From Rhododendron vialii (taxonomy: Eukaryota; Streptophyta; Magnoliopsida; Ericales; Ericaceae), in NCBI RefSeq assembly GCF_030253575.1, contig NC_080557.1, positions 45,398,501-45,462,500 on the forward strand: a stretch of 64,000 nt of DNA, read 5' to 3'. Within the stretch, counting starts at the first letter, position 1. Each line of letters starts with the position of its first letter. Below are positions 11,516-22,685 of this stretch, piece after piece. A program made the position numbers and the translations under genes. The notes beneath the pieces were generated by a model. The model did not search any database, was not told where the DNA came from, and was given only the letters and a program-made list of their open reading frames with translations.

Positions 11516-12639
11516 ATCCGTAGGGATGAACCTAGCCTTTTAAACAACCAAATTCAGATATAGGTTCAAACAAATTCATTACACCAATAGTCTATAGTCT
11601 TTGGGAAATGATTTTCACACTCCCCTTTTATCCATTGGCACTCATTCGTTTGTCTTTTATTCATGTGAAATTACTAAATTACCTTTATTTCTTGAATCAC
11701 TTTTTTCATATGAATGATAATTTGGTACTTTCACATGAATAAAACAAAAAGGAGTGCTAATAGATAAAAAAAGTGAATCATTTCCCATAGTCCAAATGTG
11801 TGCTTATTTATATTGGTGCAACTCCTTAGGATCAAAGGCCCAAGACATTGGGTTTGCTCCCTCCTAGATTTTAGGTTCGAAACTTTCTAAGTGTTATCAA
11901 CTCTAATATGATCAACTATCTAAACCTTTACTATGACTTTAACTAGACCTTGGCTAGCGGGCAGTGAGATTAATCCCACGACATTAGTCTAGGTACATCA
12001 TATACATAAGCTGACCCGAACGCTCTCGATTGTAAACAAACTGGTGCTCAACTTAAATTATTTTAGAGCCTGCAAGTGTTTGGCGTTAGTTACTGCTTGC
12101 AGTATAAGCTGAAAAAGAGAGATTTTCTACAATTATTTAGGGCTTAAGCTAAATTCATGTTGTAAAGATTTAGACATTCATATATACCTTGATAAAGCTC
12201 AAAGTTGTTCTTAACAAAGTAGAGTGTATTTCTCTCTCTTCTGTGATCTGTATTCCTCTCACTTAAGGTCTGGGAGGATGTGAAAGGCAACATTGTTATG
12301 TATACGCTCAAACAAAAGGAGCTTGGGCAGTGAACCGAACAGCTAGATATGGACCAAAAATTAAGAAATTTGAATAAATACAATAGCATACTTGGGCAGT
12401 GAACTGAACAGCAATCAGAAACCGGCTACTTGCTCTTTGGCTAAAATAAAAAAAAGCAACAGAGTTAAACACGCCTTGCCCACATTCATAACCCTATGAA
12501 AAAGAACAAATCAAATGCTTGAAAACCCTGAAGAACATAATAAGCCACAATTCCAGAATTTCCAAACAGACTTTGGACAATATAGCAACTGCAAAACCAT
12601 GGCAAACATTTAGCTAGAGCAAGACACACCCATTCCCCA
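11516..12639. other. Intergenic DNA and 3' region of the Alba gene, with a hairpin at 11600-11789
   Basis: No coding signal. Bases 11600-11789 form a foldback: the left end GGGAAATGATTTTCACACTC is mirrored by GTGAATCATTTCCC on the right, and both arms contain TTTTATTCATGTGAAA or its complement. A weakly related foldback lies at about 25762-25905. The last few hundred bases before 12640 probably include the Alba 3' UTR. Confidence 0.5.
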
Positions 12640-13986
12640 TTATGCTTGGTTTCCACCACCCCTCGGGCGGCCGCCCATCCGTCCACGTCCACGGCCACGG
12701 CCATATCCTCTGCCGCCTCCCCCGCCTCTACCTGTGTCATACCCACCTCCCCCGCCCCCGCCTCTGCCTGTGTCATAACCACCTCCCTCGCCTCCGCCTC
12801 TGCTTGTGTCATACCCACCTCCCCCACCTCTACCTGTGTCATACCCACCTCCCCCGCCACCGCCTCTACCTGAGTCATACCCACCTCCCCCGCCTCTACC
12901 TGTGTCATACCCACCTCCCCCGCCACCGCCTCTACCTGAGTCATACCCACCTCCCCCGCCTCTACCTGTGTCATACCCACCTCCCCCGCCACCGCCTCTA
13001 CCTGAGTCATACCCACCTCCGCCTCTACCTGTGTCATACCGAGGACCTGCCAAAAAATAAAGGTTTTTAAGCTGTCAAAACCCAATAGATTTACCAAAAC
13101 ACAGACACAAATTTGCACTAACAGAAGACTTGAGCTGTCAAAAGAGAACTGGTATTATAGCCTGAAAACTAGGCCAGTTCTGGGTTCTATAAATAATGTC
13201 ACACTGAAACATTATGCATGCAAGATTGCAAGTAAAACCATTTATTATACTAACCACGGTAGCCCCAACTTCTGCCACGCCCACCACCTCGGCCAAAGTT
13301 TGAATGTTCGCCATTTTCTGACATAAAGAGAATGCAGTGAATATGTAGGATAGGCAATGACTTCATAATTTATATGAAAATCTATAGAATTTGTTAAATT
13401 TCCAGTATGGCAAAACATAACTCCAAGAGCCACTACCTTGGTAATTTTCACTTGGGTAATAGTTGCCATATCCACGACCACCACCTCGGCCCCAGTTTGA
13501 ATAACCGCCATTTTCTAGAAATAAGGTAATGCAGCAAAACATTAAGGATTATACAGGAAAGTCAAGATACATTTAAATACAAACAGATTGATCTTCAGGA
13601 GCCAATACCTTGGTAATTTCCACCTTGGTAGTTTCCATATCCACCCCTGTTCCAACCCCGTCCTCTCCCTCTACCACGGCCTCGCCCTCGACCATACGAA
13701 TCTAAATCACATGTACAATAGCATTTCAATAACTTTATAATTGCAATTTAACAAGTATTCATATTTGCTATTGGTTGTTGCCCAAACCTTCATTAACAGC
13801 ATTATACGGTTCACGTGCTTGTCTAGGCTGCTGCTGTTGTTGCTGCTGCTGATAATTATTTTGTGGCCGTCGTTGATCTGCATGTGTTGGAGCTTGGTAC
13901 CTATGAACACATATTTCCACTCAGCCAGATTCGAGTCGAAGAACCAGGAAAGAAACAGATTTATTTAGCAGTTGAATGAAACATAT

Positions 13987-14022
<36 letters not shown>

Positions 14023-16817
14023 GGAAACCATGGGTAGGTAAAATTCAAAAATCATAGGTGGGTCATTAGACTCGTTACAACAAGAAAAGCAAAATAAATG
14101 GAAGCTAGAAGCAGAGGAGTTTAAATAGGTATTTCCAGATCTCCTGAATCAAGCAAAGTTTTCTGCGAGAGCCACAATCGTGTCTAGTATTTGTATTCAG
14201 GCATAATGTCCAAGCTTCCCAAACAGAATCATAAGCTTAGAACTGAAATTTACCCTGGAGAGTTCTTGTTTAGCTCCTTAAATGACAAGGTAATCGAAAT
14301 CATTGAGACCTGACGAGTCTGCTCCACACTGCGTTAGAAAACAATGGTAACCTAACATTAGACATGTAGCTTCAATACACTAACCTAGAGATGTTGAAGA
14401 AGAATAGAAAAACTTACGTTGAAAGACCCTCTTCAATGGGTTCATATACATCAGTGATCTTTACTGAACTGATGGTAGTATCTTGATGCAACTGGGGGAT
14501 TCTCCTCTGTTTCAGGAATAAGACTCCGTTGATTTGTATATGGAGATCCAAAAGAAAGAAAACATAATTGACCAAATGTAGGTGAACAAACCTTTATAAT
14601 CTCTGCAATGGCTACTGTCTTGCTAATTGCATTTCCCATTGCCTTTAGGACAATCTCTCTTCCACGTCTTTCCTACATACAAGATAATAAATTTCTTCCT
14701 TAATCAGAGATGATTCCCGATATATATGAAAAAAGAACCACATAACGGATGTAAGTATAAGATAAGAAAGACTACTCAATTGACTTGAGGCATAGAAAAA
14801 TTGCATCATTTTTTATGAATACAAGATCAATTTGCCGTGGCAATACAAATATGTTGGGCAATATTAAAGACCCCCAGTCACCAACATCTGGACATAATCA
14901 ACGAGCCGGAGGTACAGAGGATAGGTGGACAAACTTTACATAATGCACGCAGGCCACGTTTGAGCTAATCCTAACTTTTTAAGTATATCATATTGCGAGT
15001 CAGTGCAATTTCACACCCCACAAGGATCTACAATAATCTACATTTAATTTCATTCAGTTTTCAACCCAACACCCAGATCAGATCACTCATGTCTAATCAT
15101 GTTGCACATTAATCAACTAAGAGAGCTGTTCCATAAGGGATCCTAAGGTAAAGTCACCTACTCGGACTGTGCACCATAATTGTTCATCAAGTATCTCATT
15201 TGCTTTCAACACAAAACAGCTTGTCTACGAAAAAGTTCTGCAAATCCATGATGCAACCTAATAATGAAGCGAAATTACCAAATGGTGCCAAACAAAGCCA
15301 TGAGCTAGAGTCCATTTTTCATTCCAAATCGCACATAATGGACCAAGACAGGATATGCACATACTAATTCCATATGTTCAGCATGCTTTAGCGTAAAGCA
15401 TAAACATTAGCCCAATAGGCTTGATTTTAGACCAGAAACAACTAAAGTTGTCCTACTTTGGTTCATTTAAGTCCATAAAAACATGCACCTATTCAGTTGA
15501 GCTCCTTCACATCAAGCCTAGAGGAGATGAAGGAGCCAAATAAATGGTAAGCCCCTACAAAAGCCGAATATAGAGCCCCTTAATTTTGGAATATAATACA
15601 AATTTAGACAGATTATGCGTTGTATCTCACAAAACGAGCAGAAAGTCAGATGTAGTGATGCACTAGTGTAGAACTCCAAATTTCATGACCGCTGCAGCCT
15701 GCAAATGCTCGTATATGAACTAAATGTCTAAACTAGGAACCAAGAACCTCAAAAATTTCTAGCCAAGCCTACATGGTTTCAACTGAAATACCAATACTAC
15801 GCACAATGCGAAAAATAGAAAGATAAACTATAAGTTACATGACCACCTCAGAATACAAGTCAAAAACTAAAGGTCTAGAGCATGTGGAGAACTTGAAGCC
15901 ATCACAACACCAGTAAGCCTCATGAACCCAAAACACACACGGAAACTAAACAGATCACAACAGGGCAAAAACAACCAATGGATAGATGAATAAGTTCATC
16001 AAACCTTTAGGGAAAATGACGGCTCAGGTCGTGTTTTGATAATTAATACCCGCCAAGGACAAACTAAGAACATTTGTTAATGCTGAAAATGTCCTTGGCG
16101 GGTATTAATTATCAAAACACGTCCTCGGCTGTCATTTTCCCAAACCTTTACAGCAATCCATCACCGTCATGGAAACCAAAATATAAAATAATAACTAGGA
16201 ACATGTGAACCCAATATTAACATCTTGAACTGCCCCCTTGCTCCTGTAATGGTAGCTTAATAAAATTTACGTTACCCTAAAAAAATTAACATCTCGAACT
16301 ATAGTTTAACAAATCATAGCCGCTGCATGTCAGCCAGTCACTCCAACTATAAACCTAAACTGATTGCCCCAGAAATTCAACGCAACTGTCTGCATAATTT
16401 TACCCAACGCTGGAAAAATTCTCAATAAATTAGTGGAAAAAACACAAAACAAAACCCGTGTCATGTACAATAAACCAAGCAAGGCCATACAAATTACTGC
16501 AGTATCAAATGAGGACAATAAAAACAAGTTTTGATAAACACATCAAATCCATATCTACCAACATAAAACATAGTCAGCACCAAAACCAATCCACCAAAAT
16601 AACAAAAAACAAAACCCTAGAACCAGAGAAAACAGTACGATCGACTAAAGCTAACAAAAAATAAAGGAGTAGATTGGACGAACGGTAAGAGTACCTGAAG
16701 AAGAGTGGTGGCATAGGTGAGGTAGTTCCTGACCAAGCCCGACGCAGTGATTCGGATCTCGTTCTCGTTTATGGGCACTTCGGGCCTGGGTTTCTCCACC
16801 TTCTGGTACCTATCCAT
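12640..16817 (-). CDS. Alba-domain DNA/RNA-binding protein with RGG-repeat tail
   Basis: Nine exons with GT-AG junctions in consistent phase: 16695-16817, 14592-14672, 14418-14506, 14254-14328, 13788-13900, 13609-13701, 13437-13514, 13255-13317 and 12640-13046. The total is 1122 bp, 373 residues plus stop. The start MDRYQKVEKPRPEVPINENE leads into the Alba fold (ITASGLVRNYLTYATTLLQ, IVLKAMGNAISKTVAIAEII, RIPQLHQDTTISSVKITDVY, RQVSMISITLSFKELNKNS). A glutamine-rich linker (NNYQQQQQQQPRQA) follows, then about 200 residues of RGG/GYGRGRG repeats and a glycine block of alternating YDTGRGGGG and YDSGRGGGG. Plant Alba proteins of this long class bind RNA or R-loops; the RGG tail is a typical RNA-binding, phase-separating region. 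Small exons 6-8 each encode a similar RGG module (GGYxNxGRGGGRG) and look like exon duplicates. The first intron (2 kb) holds a palindromic MITE. Confidence 0.93.
12724..13040 (-). repeat. Minisatellite coding for the YDTGRGGGG/YDSGRGGGG tail
   Basis: Inside the last Alba exon a 66-bp unit, made of a 36-bp and a 30-bp half, repeats about three times nearly perfectly from about 12829, with looser repeats towards 12724. Unit length is a multiple of three, so copy changes keep the frame. On the opposite strand it gives proline-rich spurious frames. Confidence 0.85.
13990..14019. repeat. (GA)n microsatellite in an Alba intron
   Basis: A perfect GA dinucleotide run of about 15 units inside the intron between the exons at 13788-13900 and 14254-14328. 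Confidence 0.9.
16010..16141. mobile_element. Near-perfect palindromic MITE with 9-bp target duplication (MULE type)
   Basis: The 132-bp element reads almost identically on both strands. Its ends are GGGAAAATGACGGCTCAGG and CCTCGGCTGTCATTTTCCC, and the arms share TTTTGATAATTAATACCCGC and CCAAGGAC. A perfect 9-bp duplication, AAACCTTTA, flanks it at 16001-16009 and 16142-16150, which fits Mutator-type insertion. It lies in intron 1 of the Alba gene and is not interrupted by other elements. Confidence 0.92.
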
Positions 16818-19007
16818 GGTTCTGGGTTTCAGGATGAGGAGGGAACAACAGGAGTGAGAGAGAGAGAGAGTTTGGAGAGAGAGTAACCCTAAAACCCTCG
16901 TCCAGATTTAAGGGGCAGAAATATCGCAGCGATTAGTGAACAGACACGCGGGCCGGGTTTTCATCCGGCACTACTTTGGCCAAATATCACTTTACCCCCT
17001 CGACTGTATAATTGCTTTCTAATTCGTCCTTAATCTATCAAGTACTAAATCAATCGAGAAAGAAATTGATTCACCAGAATATTGTAATGAATATTTTGAC
17101 TTATTTGATCTGAGTTATTGCTTCCTTGTTCTTTGACAAAGAAAATTCAAAAATCTCTTTCATTCCGAAGGCATAACCCGTATCCATGCATTTTATATTT
17201 GTTCGGAGTTTGTTGCTAGAAATATAATTATCTCTACCCCTCACATCAAATTTAATAATTTATTTTTAAAATTTCTTAAACTTTTCAAATCCATGCTAAC
17301 TTTTAGTCTAATTTTGGATTTCATGGCTTTTTTTTTTTATACAACAACCAACGTGCTTTTAAAAAATATCACGGAACTTATGGCACTCAGTCATAAAAAA
17401 ATCATTGATTTTGAAGCCTTTAATTTTTTTAGGGACAATATTCTTTTCATTTTTTTTCTTTTTAAATCAAGGATAGCGTTCCTAATTGGATTATAAAATA
17501 AAAAAGATAAATTTTTGCTTGCCATCTTGTATATATACACACCTGATATATATTCAACACGCAATTCAAGGGTTAATTTTTTATATAAACCACCGGATCA
17601 AATGACGATAATGAGTCTAAATGCTGACTCCAGCAAGGGAATAGTAGCTATTGTTAAGTACATAAATTTGAATTGGGAAATTCAAAATTAGACTAAATGG
17701 ATATTGATTTGAAGAGTTTGAGGACTTAATATGTTTTAATTGGACAAATTAAAGATAAATACCAAGAAATTAGATAGTTTAGGGAATAAGTGAAATTTTA
17801 GCCACTGCTTTCAGGCCGACGAAAAGTCGGTTTAATTTGTGAGATAGGAACAGTCACTTCCATTTGAAGCGCGTGGTTAAAACGAAGGGTGAGGATTGGG
17901 CAAATAGGTGGGTAATCCACATAGCGACCGTCTACGTGATGGGATGAAAGCAAAAAGTCTACCCCACTGCTCTACATTTACCGCTCTTCCACTGCTCTCA
18001 ATTTTTACTGTTCAAAATTGGATAGTTCAAATTTAAAAAAACTCTTTTTTCAGAGAAGAGTTAAAATCTGGACCATTGAATGCTCAGACGGATGGTGAGA
18101 TATTGAGCGGTGGGCGTTGTCTTGCTCGGATGAAAGTCTGTATTTAGCCCCAAGGTTAGTTCGGTTGACTGAGGAATTTGCTACCCATACAATTGATCAG
18201 GATCTAATTATTTGGATTAGACTGCGAAAAAGAAATTTTTTTGTGAATTTTCTTGTCCCGACGTGGATGACATTCCTTAACAAACCGAGGAAAATATTAG
18301 TTAAAGTGTGCGTAAACTGGCTTGGACACTCCGGCCGGACCGTCCAAAAAAGAAGTCTATATTTTGGTGGGTAGGAATCCGTGCAAGTCTATCTAGCTAC
18401 ATATTTGGTGCGTGGTGTTCCATCCTTTTGGAACCTGCTATGTAACCATTTTTCATTTCTAAAGAAATGGATTCAGTTTTTAGATTTTCCAGTAACTTCT
18501 TCCCTGTTTGTAACTACCACATCACATATTTAATGATCCTAGTTTAAGCATCGATCAAAGGGAATGCAGCAGGCAAAGAGAGTGCGAAGATCGCGTGTAC
18601 AGATGTAATTTGTTCATATTGGTATCGATGACTGTCGCACGTTCTATTCTTAGGGTCGAAAAGACCAACGATTCTGAATTCATTTAGCGAGGGAGAGAGG
18701 TTCACAAAAATTCAAAACTGATCTGGACTGCAAATCAAATTGGAAGTTGCCCGAAGCCTCGCCCCAAAGAGAAGCAACAAGGAGGATAGAGTAAGACGAT
18801 CACCGTCTCTTCAAAACGAAAGACGATCCCCTTGTATACAGTTTACACGCGTCATGTGTGCACGTGTCCTATAGTGTACATTTTGTGTGCACGAATCCTG
18901 TGAAGTCATGCAATACTTCATCTCACAAGAGATAGAAGAAAATTGTCCTAAACGAAAAAGATGTGGAAGAGAAGTCCAGTGCAGTATCGATAAGGCCAAA
19001 GTACACT
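16818..19007. other. Alba promoter side and intergenic DNA
   Basis: Just upstream of the Alba ATG is a (GA)n leader (about 16856-16875). Beyond it no gene is supported. Bases 17945-18120 form a small foldback related to 6245-6460. Scattered short frames here have no recognisable family. Confidence 0.5.
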
Positions 19008-19632
19008 TTCAACTTTTGTGGTCATCGCCATGTACGGATATCTCTCTCATGGTTCAAAACTGACCACATAACCTATTTGTGGTTTTGAAAATGTGCGAAT
19101 AGACCACCTGCCTTCATATTTTTCATTCATATTAACGGAATTGTATCTCACAAGCCTTTAGAATGTAATCTGAGTCGTTCATAATGTATTAAATAAAGAG
19201 TAGAGTATCTCTGTAAAAAATCATCTCGATCAGGCATCAATAACCCAGTGATCTAACTTTTAGCAAATTCAAATTTGAAATTTTAATTTTACAACAAAAT
19301 CGATTCGACCATGAGATTTTCATTTTTTGTTTGACTTGAATTTGGGCATAGATGTAGTACTCGTCAAAATTTACAATATCAATGATTTGAATTCAATTTT
19401 TGGTATAGGAAATGGTGTTGTTAGATTTAAAAAAGAAGAAAAATCAAGGGACATGATGAGGATATATTAGTCTTTTAATATTGTGTCTGTTAATATGGAT
19501 AAATAACATGACGGCAGGGAGTCTATCCGCACATTTTCAAAACCACAGGTATGTTATGTGATCAGTTTTGAACCGTAAGAGTGGTATCCGCACATAGCGA
19601 CAATCCCAAGAGGTGAAAGTGGACTTTTCCCG
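19008..19632. mobile_element. Element with ~120-bp terminal inverted repeats, no transposase
   Basis: The left arm (from about 19008) and right arm (to about 19632) are inverted copies. Both contain TGGTTTTGAAAATGTGCG and GGTTCAAAACTGA, and start with an AAAGTnCACTTTCA motif. The 380-bp middle is AT-rich and non-coding. Long inverted arms suggest a non-autonomous Mutator-like element. The flanks share GATAA but a full 9-bp duplication is not clear. Confidence 0.65.
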
Positions 19633-19819
19633 TTGATAACTCATCAAAGACGCCATCAGAAAAACAAATTCTTGGTTTAACCTTTCTCACTGAAAGTCAA
19701 ATAAATACATCATATTATTGAAGCAATATTTCTCTGCTTACGAAGTCACAAACAACCATAATAGTAATCAATATAACAATTCAGAAGCCAAACATGGAAG
19801 TTGATGGAGAGAAATGCTA

Positions 19820-19945
19820 AGTGTAAAGAAAATGGGCAAAAAAAAGATCCTTAAAATGTACATGAACGGCTCAAATTCACTGCACATTGAATCTGAGCCG
19901 TTCATGTACACTTTAAGGGTTTTTTCTTTGCCCATTTTCGTTGAT
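19820..19945. mobile_element. Short palindromic MITE
   Basis: Arms of about 55 bp are inverted copies: GAAAATGGGCAAAAAAAAGA with ATGTACATGAACGGCTCA on the left, and TGAGCCGTTCATGTACA with TTTCTTTGCCCATTTTC on the right. It would fold into a long hairpin if transcribed. No target duplication was resolved. Confidence 0.7.
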
Positions 19946-22685
19946 GAATAAAAAGAAGACATCTTAAGAATAACCATACATGGGAGACCAACGGATCACC
20001 CCTCATATACAATACAACTGTGCAAGTCTCCTACCATGCCTAAGAAAGTAGTCAAGCAGCGACTGCTACGCTGTGAACTTCATTGGCCATAATTCCCAAT
20101 CTCGTACGTGTTGTCATTGCTGCCAAACAATCAACGCTGAATCAAATATTTATAGAGCTCAATCTAATGATAAACACATAAATCACTATGCGGGGAGAGG
20201 TAAACAAATCAAACCAAGCAAATCCTAAGTTCCAATCGATTGAGATCAGCTACGTGAATCTGTCTTTTCTATTGAGCTAGATGTTGAGTAACCCATAATG
20301 ATAATTGGATTCATGTCATAACTATACAAAGGGTCTTTTACATGCAGGTTGTCAGCAACCTAAGGTACAACCCTCCACCTTTATCCGGGCTTGGGACCTG
20401 ATGTGCAGAAGATAATACTCTAAACACTAACTATACTACGCAGAGTTCTACTATGCGGGTAGAACTATAGTACTAGCATTATTCAAAACATGGATGTAAC
20501 TATGTACGAAAGTACACGGATTGTAAAAACAAACATTGCAGAACGAAAACTCATTACAATGTAAATTCAGTTCCGAAAATAAAGGACTCAAAAAGCACAG
20601 AACTAATTTCCCTCTCTTGGGTGTTGAAATGCTCAAAGATTTGGGGTGTTTACACGAAGAAGAAACCAACAAAATTGAAAATTGGGAGGTGTTTATGGAG
20701 GCAATGCAACCAGGAGGAGACAAGGTTCAAGATGCTTTTCCAGCGAAATTGAATGAAGGGAGAGATAGTTGCCCTGATAATTCTGATATTTCACCACTGT
20801 GTCAAAGTTCGATGCAGCAAGCAAAATGAGTACTGTTCTGAGCTTCGCTATAGATACCATATTTTGGATCTCCCATTCAAAGCATTAAAAAATTAGTACC
20901 TTGTATAGAATTCAATATGAGGCAGGGTGAATACTTGAGTTTGGTTGTTGTAAAGTTGGCAGGGATTTTACTAACACGGAATTGCAACAAGTTTTCCATT
21001 GCCTTAGCAAAAATAGGAATTCGCTCTGTGTAAATTGAAGAATGGGTTATTTTGATTGTGTGTACAAATGTCAGATTTCCAATACACCATTTACTGAACC
21101 ACTTTGAGGCCGACAACTAAAATCTCAACAAAATAAGAAAGATTGCCATCATAAAGAATAGACCTAAAGAGCTAAATCTTATTTGTGGTTTCTTCCAAAA
21201 GAAAAAAGGACTCGGAACCCAAACAATTCGCATCACCTAATGATGACCAAATGTCCTTTGCCATAGAAAAGAACACAAACATCATGGTGGAACTTGGAAG
21301 TAATAATCTTCAATGCAAAGTCAAAAGATGAAAGCAAGTAACAAGTGAGAACCAGTGAGAAGGCAGATGTCAAAAGAAAAAAGGATATACTATCAACGGC
21401 TTTGACGGTAAGCTTCAAAGCATTTTCGCAAAAGCAGACATCGGAAACATTAGGGTCTGCCCATCATATCCCTCTAACGATCTATGATGGTCATTCACAA
21501 TTGAGTCAGATGCTAATTAAGGACAAAGGAAATCCTAGAATCATACGTATCAAACCTTATATATAGAGGAATTACATTTGTAGGTTGAGGAGAGTATACT
21601 TCTGTATTTTTTCACTGGGTGAATTTCAGAAAATTTTAATTTCTAAATAGAGTCAAAATACTTGTTGAAGCACCATAGCACCATAGATTCGAGAATCAAA
21701 TAAAAAATGGGAAATTATGACCATGGGAGCAGAAAGCAGAAGAAAACAAATACAAGAGAGGTTTCTGGGTCAATTAGAATACATTAGGTAAGGTGACATC
21801 CCCTTTAAGAAAGAAAGTGGAATTAGAAAAAAAACCAACTTATCTTTCAACAGCAAAAGGGCTGGCCCACACCTTGGACGTATACGGATCCAATGTCTTG
21901 CTTTGAATTTTCCTTTTCCTTTTAACTCATGTTATCCAAGACTTGTCAAGAATATAGAAAAATATTAAAAGCAATTCCTTTAAGAGTCAGAGAGGAACAT
22001 GTTTTTCCAAAAACTTGTATAGTAATGGCACTATCTTGCACAATAACCCCAACCTGTTGCATTCTCACCTACTTTTTCATGACTAGAATAACTAATTAAA
22101 ACTCTAAATCGATCACAATAGCTGTTTTCCACACAGATAGTTCCGGTAGTCAATAATTGGATGCTTTCTAGGGAATTAATGATGCAAAATAATTGGTCTA
22201 GTGACATCACCTCTAACAATTGACGGATGGCTGACCAAAGCCAAGTTCAACTCAATGGTCACTTTCCCCAGCCTCAGAACCGAGGACCAAGCCTATACAT
22301 GTTCACAAGAATATTTCTGCACCAAAATTACTCCCAGATAGACATGACTTGCAGTAATAACCAATCCAGCCTACTACTAAAACACAGCCCTACCAAATCC
22401 TACAGTCTGCAGATTCAAAAACTACGTTCTCACATACAAGACATCTACAACTTGTACGTGTATCACCACATCATTAGAATCCAAAAATTCTCCCATCACC
22501 ACGGGGAAGTTGACACCATGCCAGAAGTTTAAATTAAGTATCAATTCAAATACCTTTAGTATGCCCAGTATATATGCAAAAGGACTTTAATATTTATATG
22601 CCCAATGAGAAGAGAATTTAAGAACGTCTAGACAATAATTAATCAAACAAGGAAATGAAAGCTAAATACCTGAGAAATTGGAAAC
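19946..22685. other. Region downstream of the F-box gene, probably including a spliced 3' UTR
   Basis: No coding gene is supported. On the minus strand, 11 bases after the F-box stop codon there is a good splice donor (TTTCTCAG then GTATTTAG at about 22671), so the F-box transcript may continue into non-coding exons here. One plus-strand frame at 20536-20829 (97 codons) matches no family I know. Confidence 0.4.

Noticed and set aside
12642-13070. Long plus-strand frames (proline- and histidine-rich) across the Alba last exon
   Set aside because: They are the complement of the glycine-rich RGG repeats; length comes from the low-complexity repeat. The minus-strand frame has splice signals and family homology.
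20536-20829. 97-residue plus-strand frame
   Set aside because: No recognisable domain, no splice or promoter context, and the region probably holds 3' UTR of the minus-strand F-box gene. Left unannotated rather than guessed.
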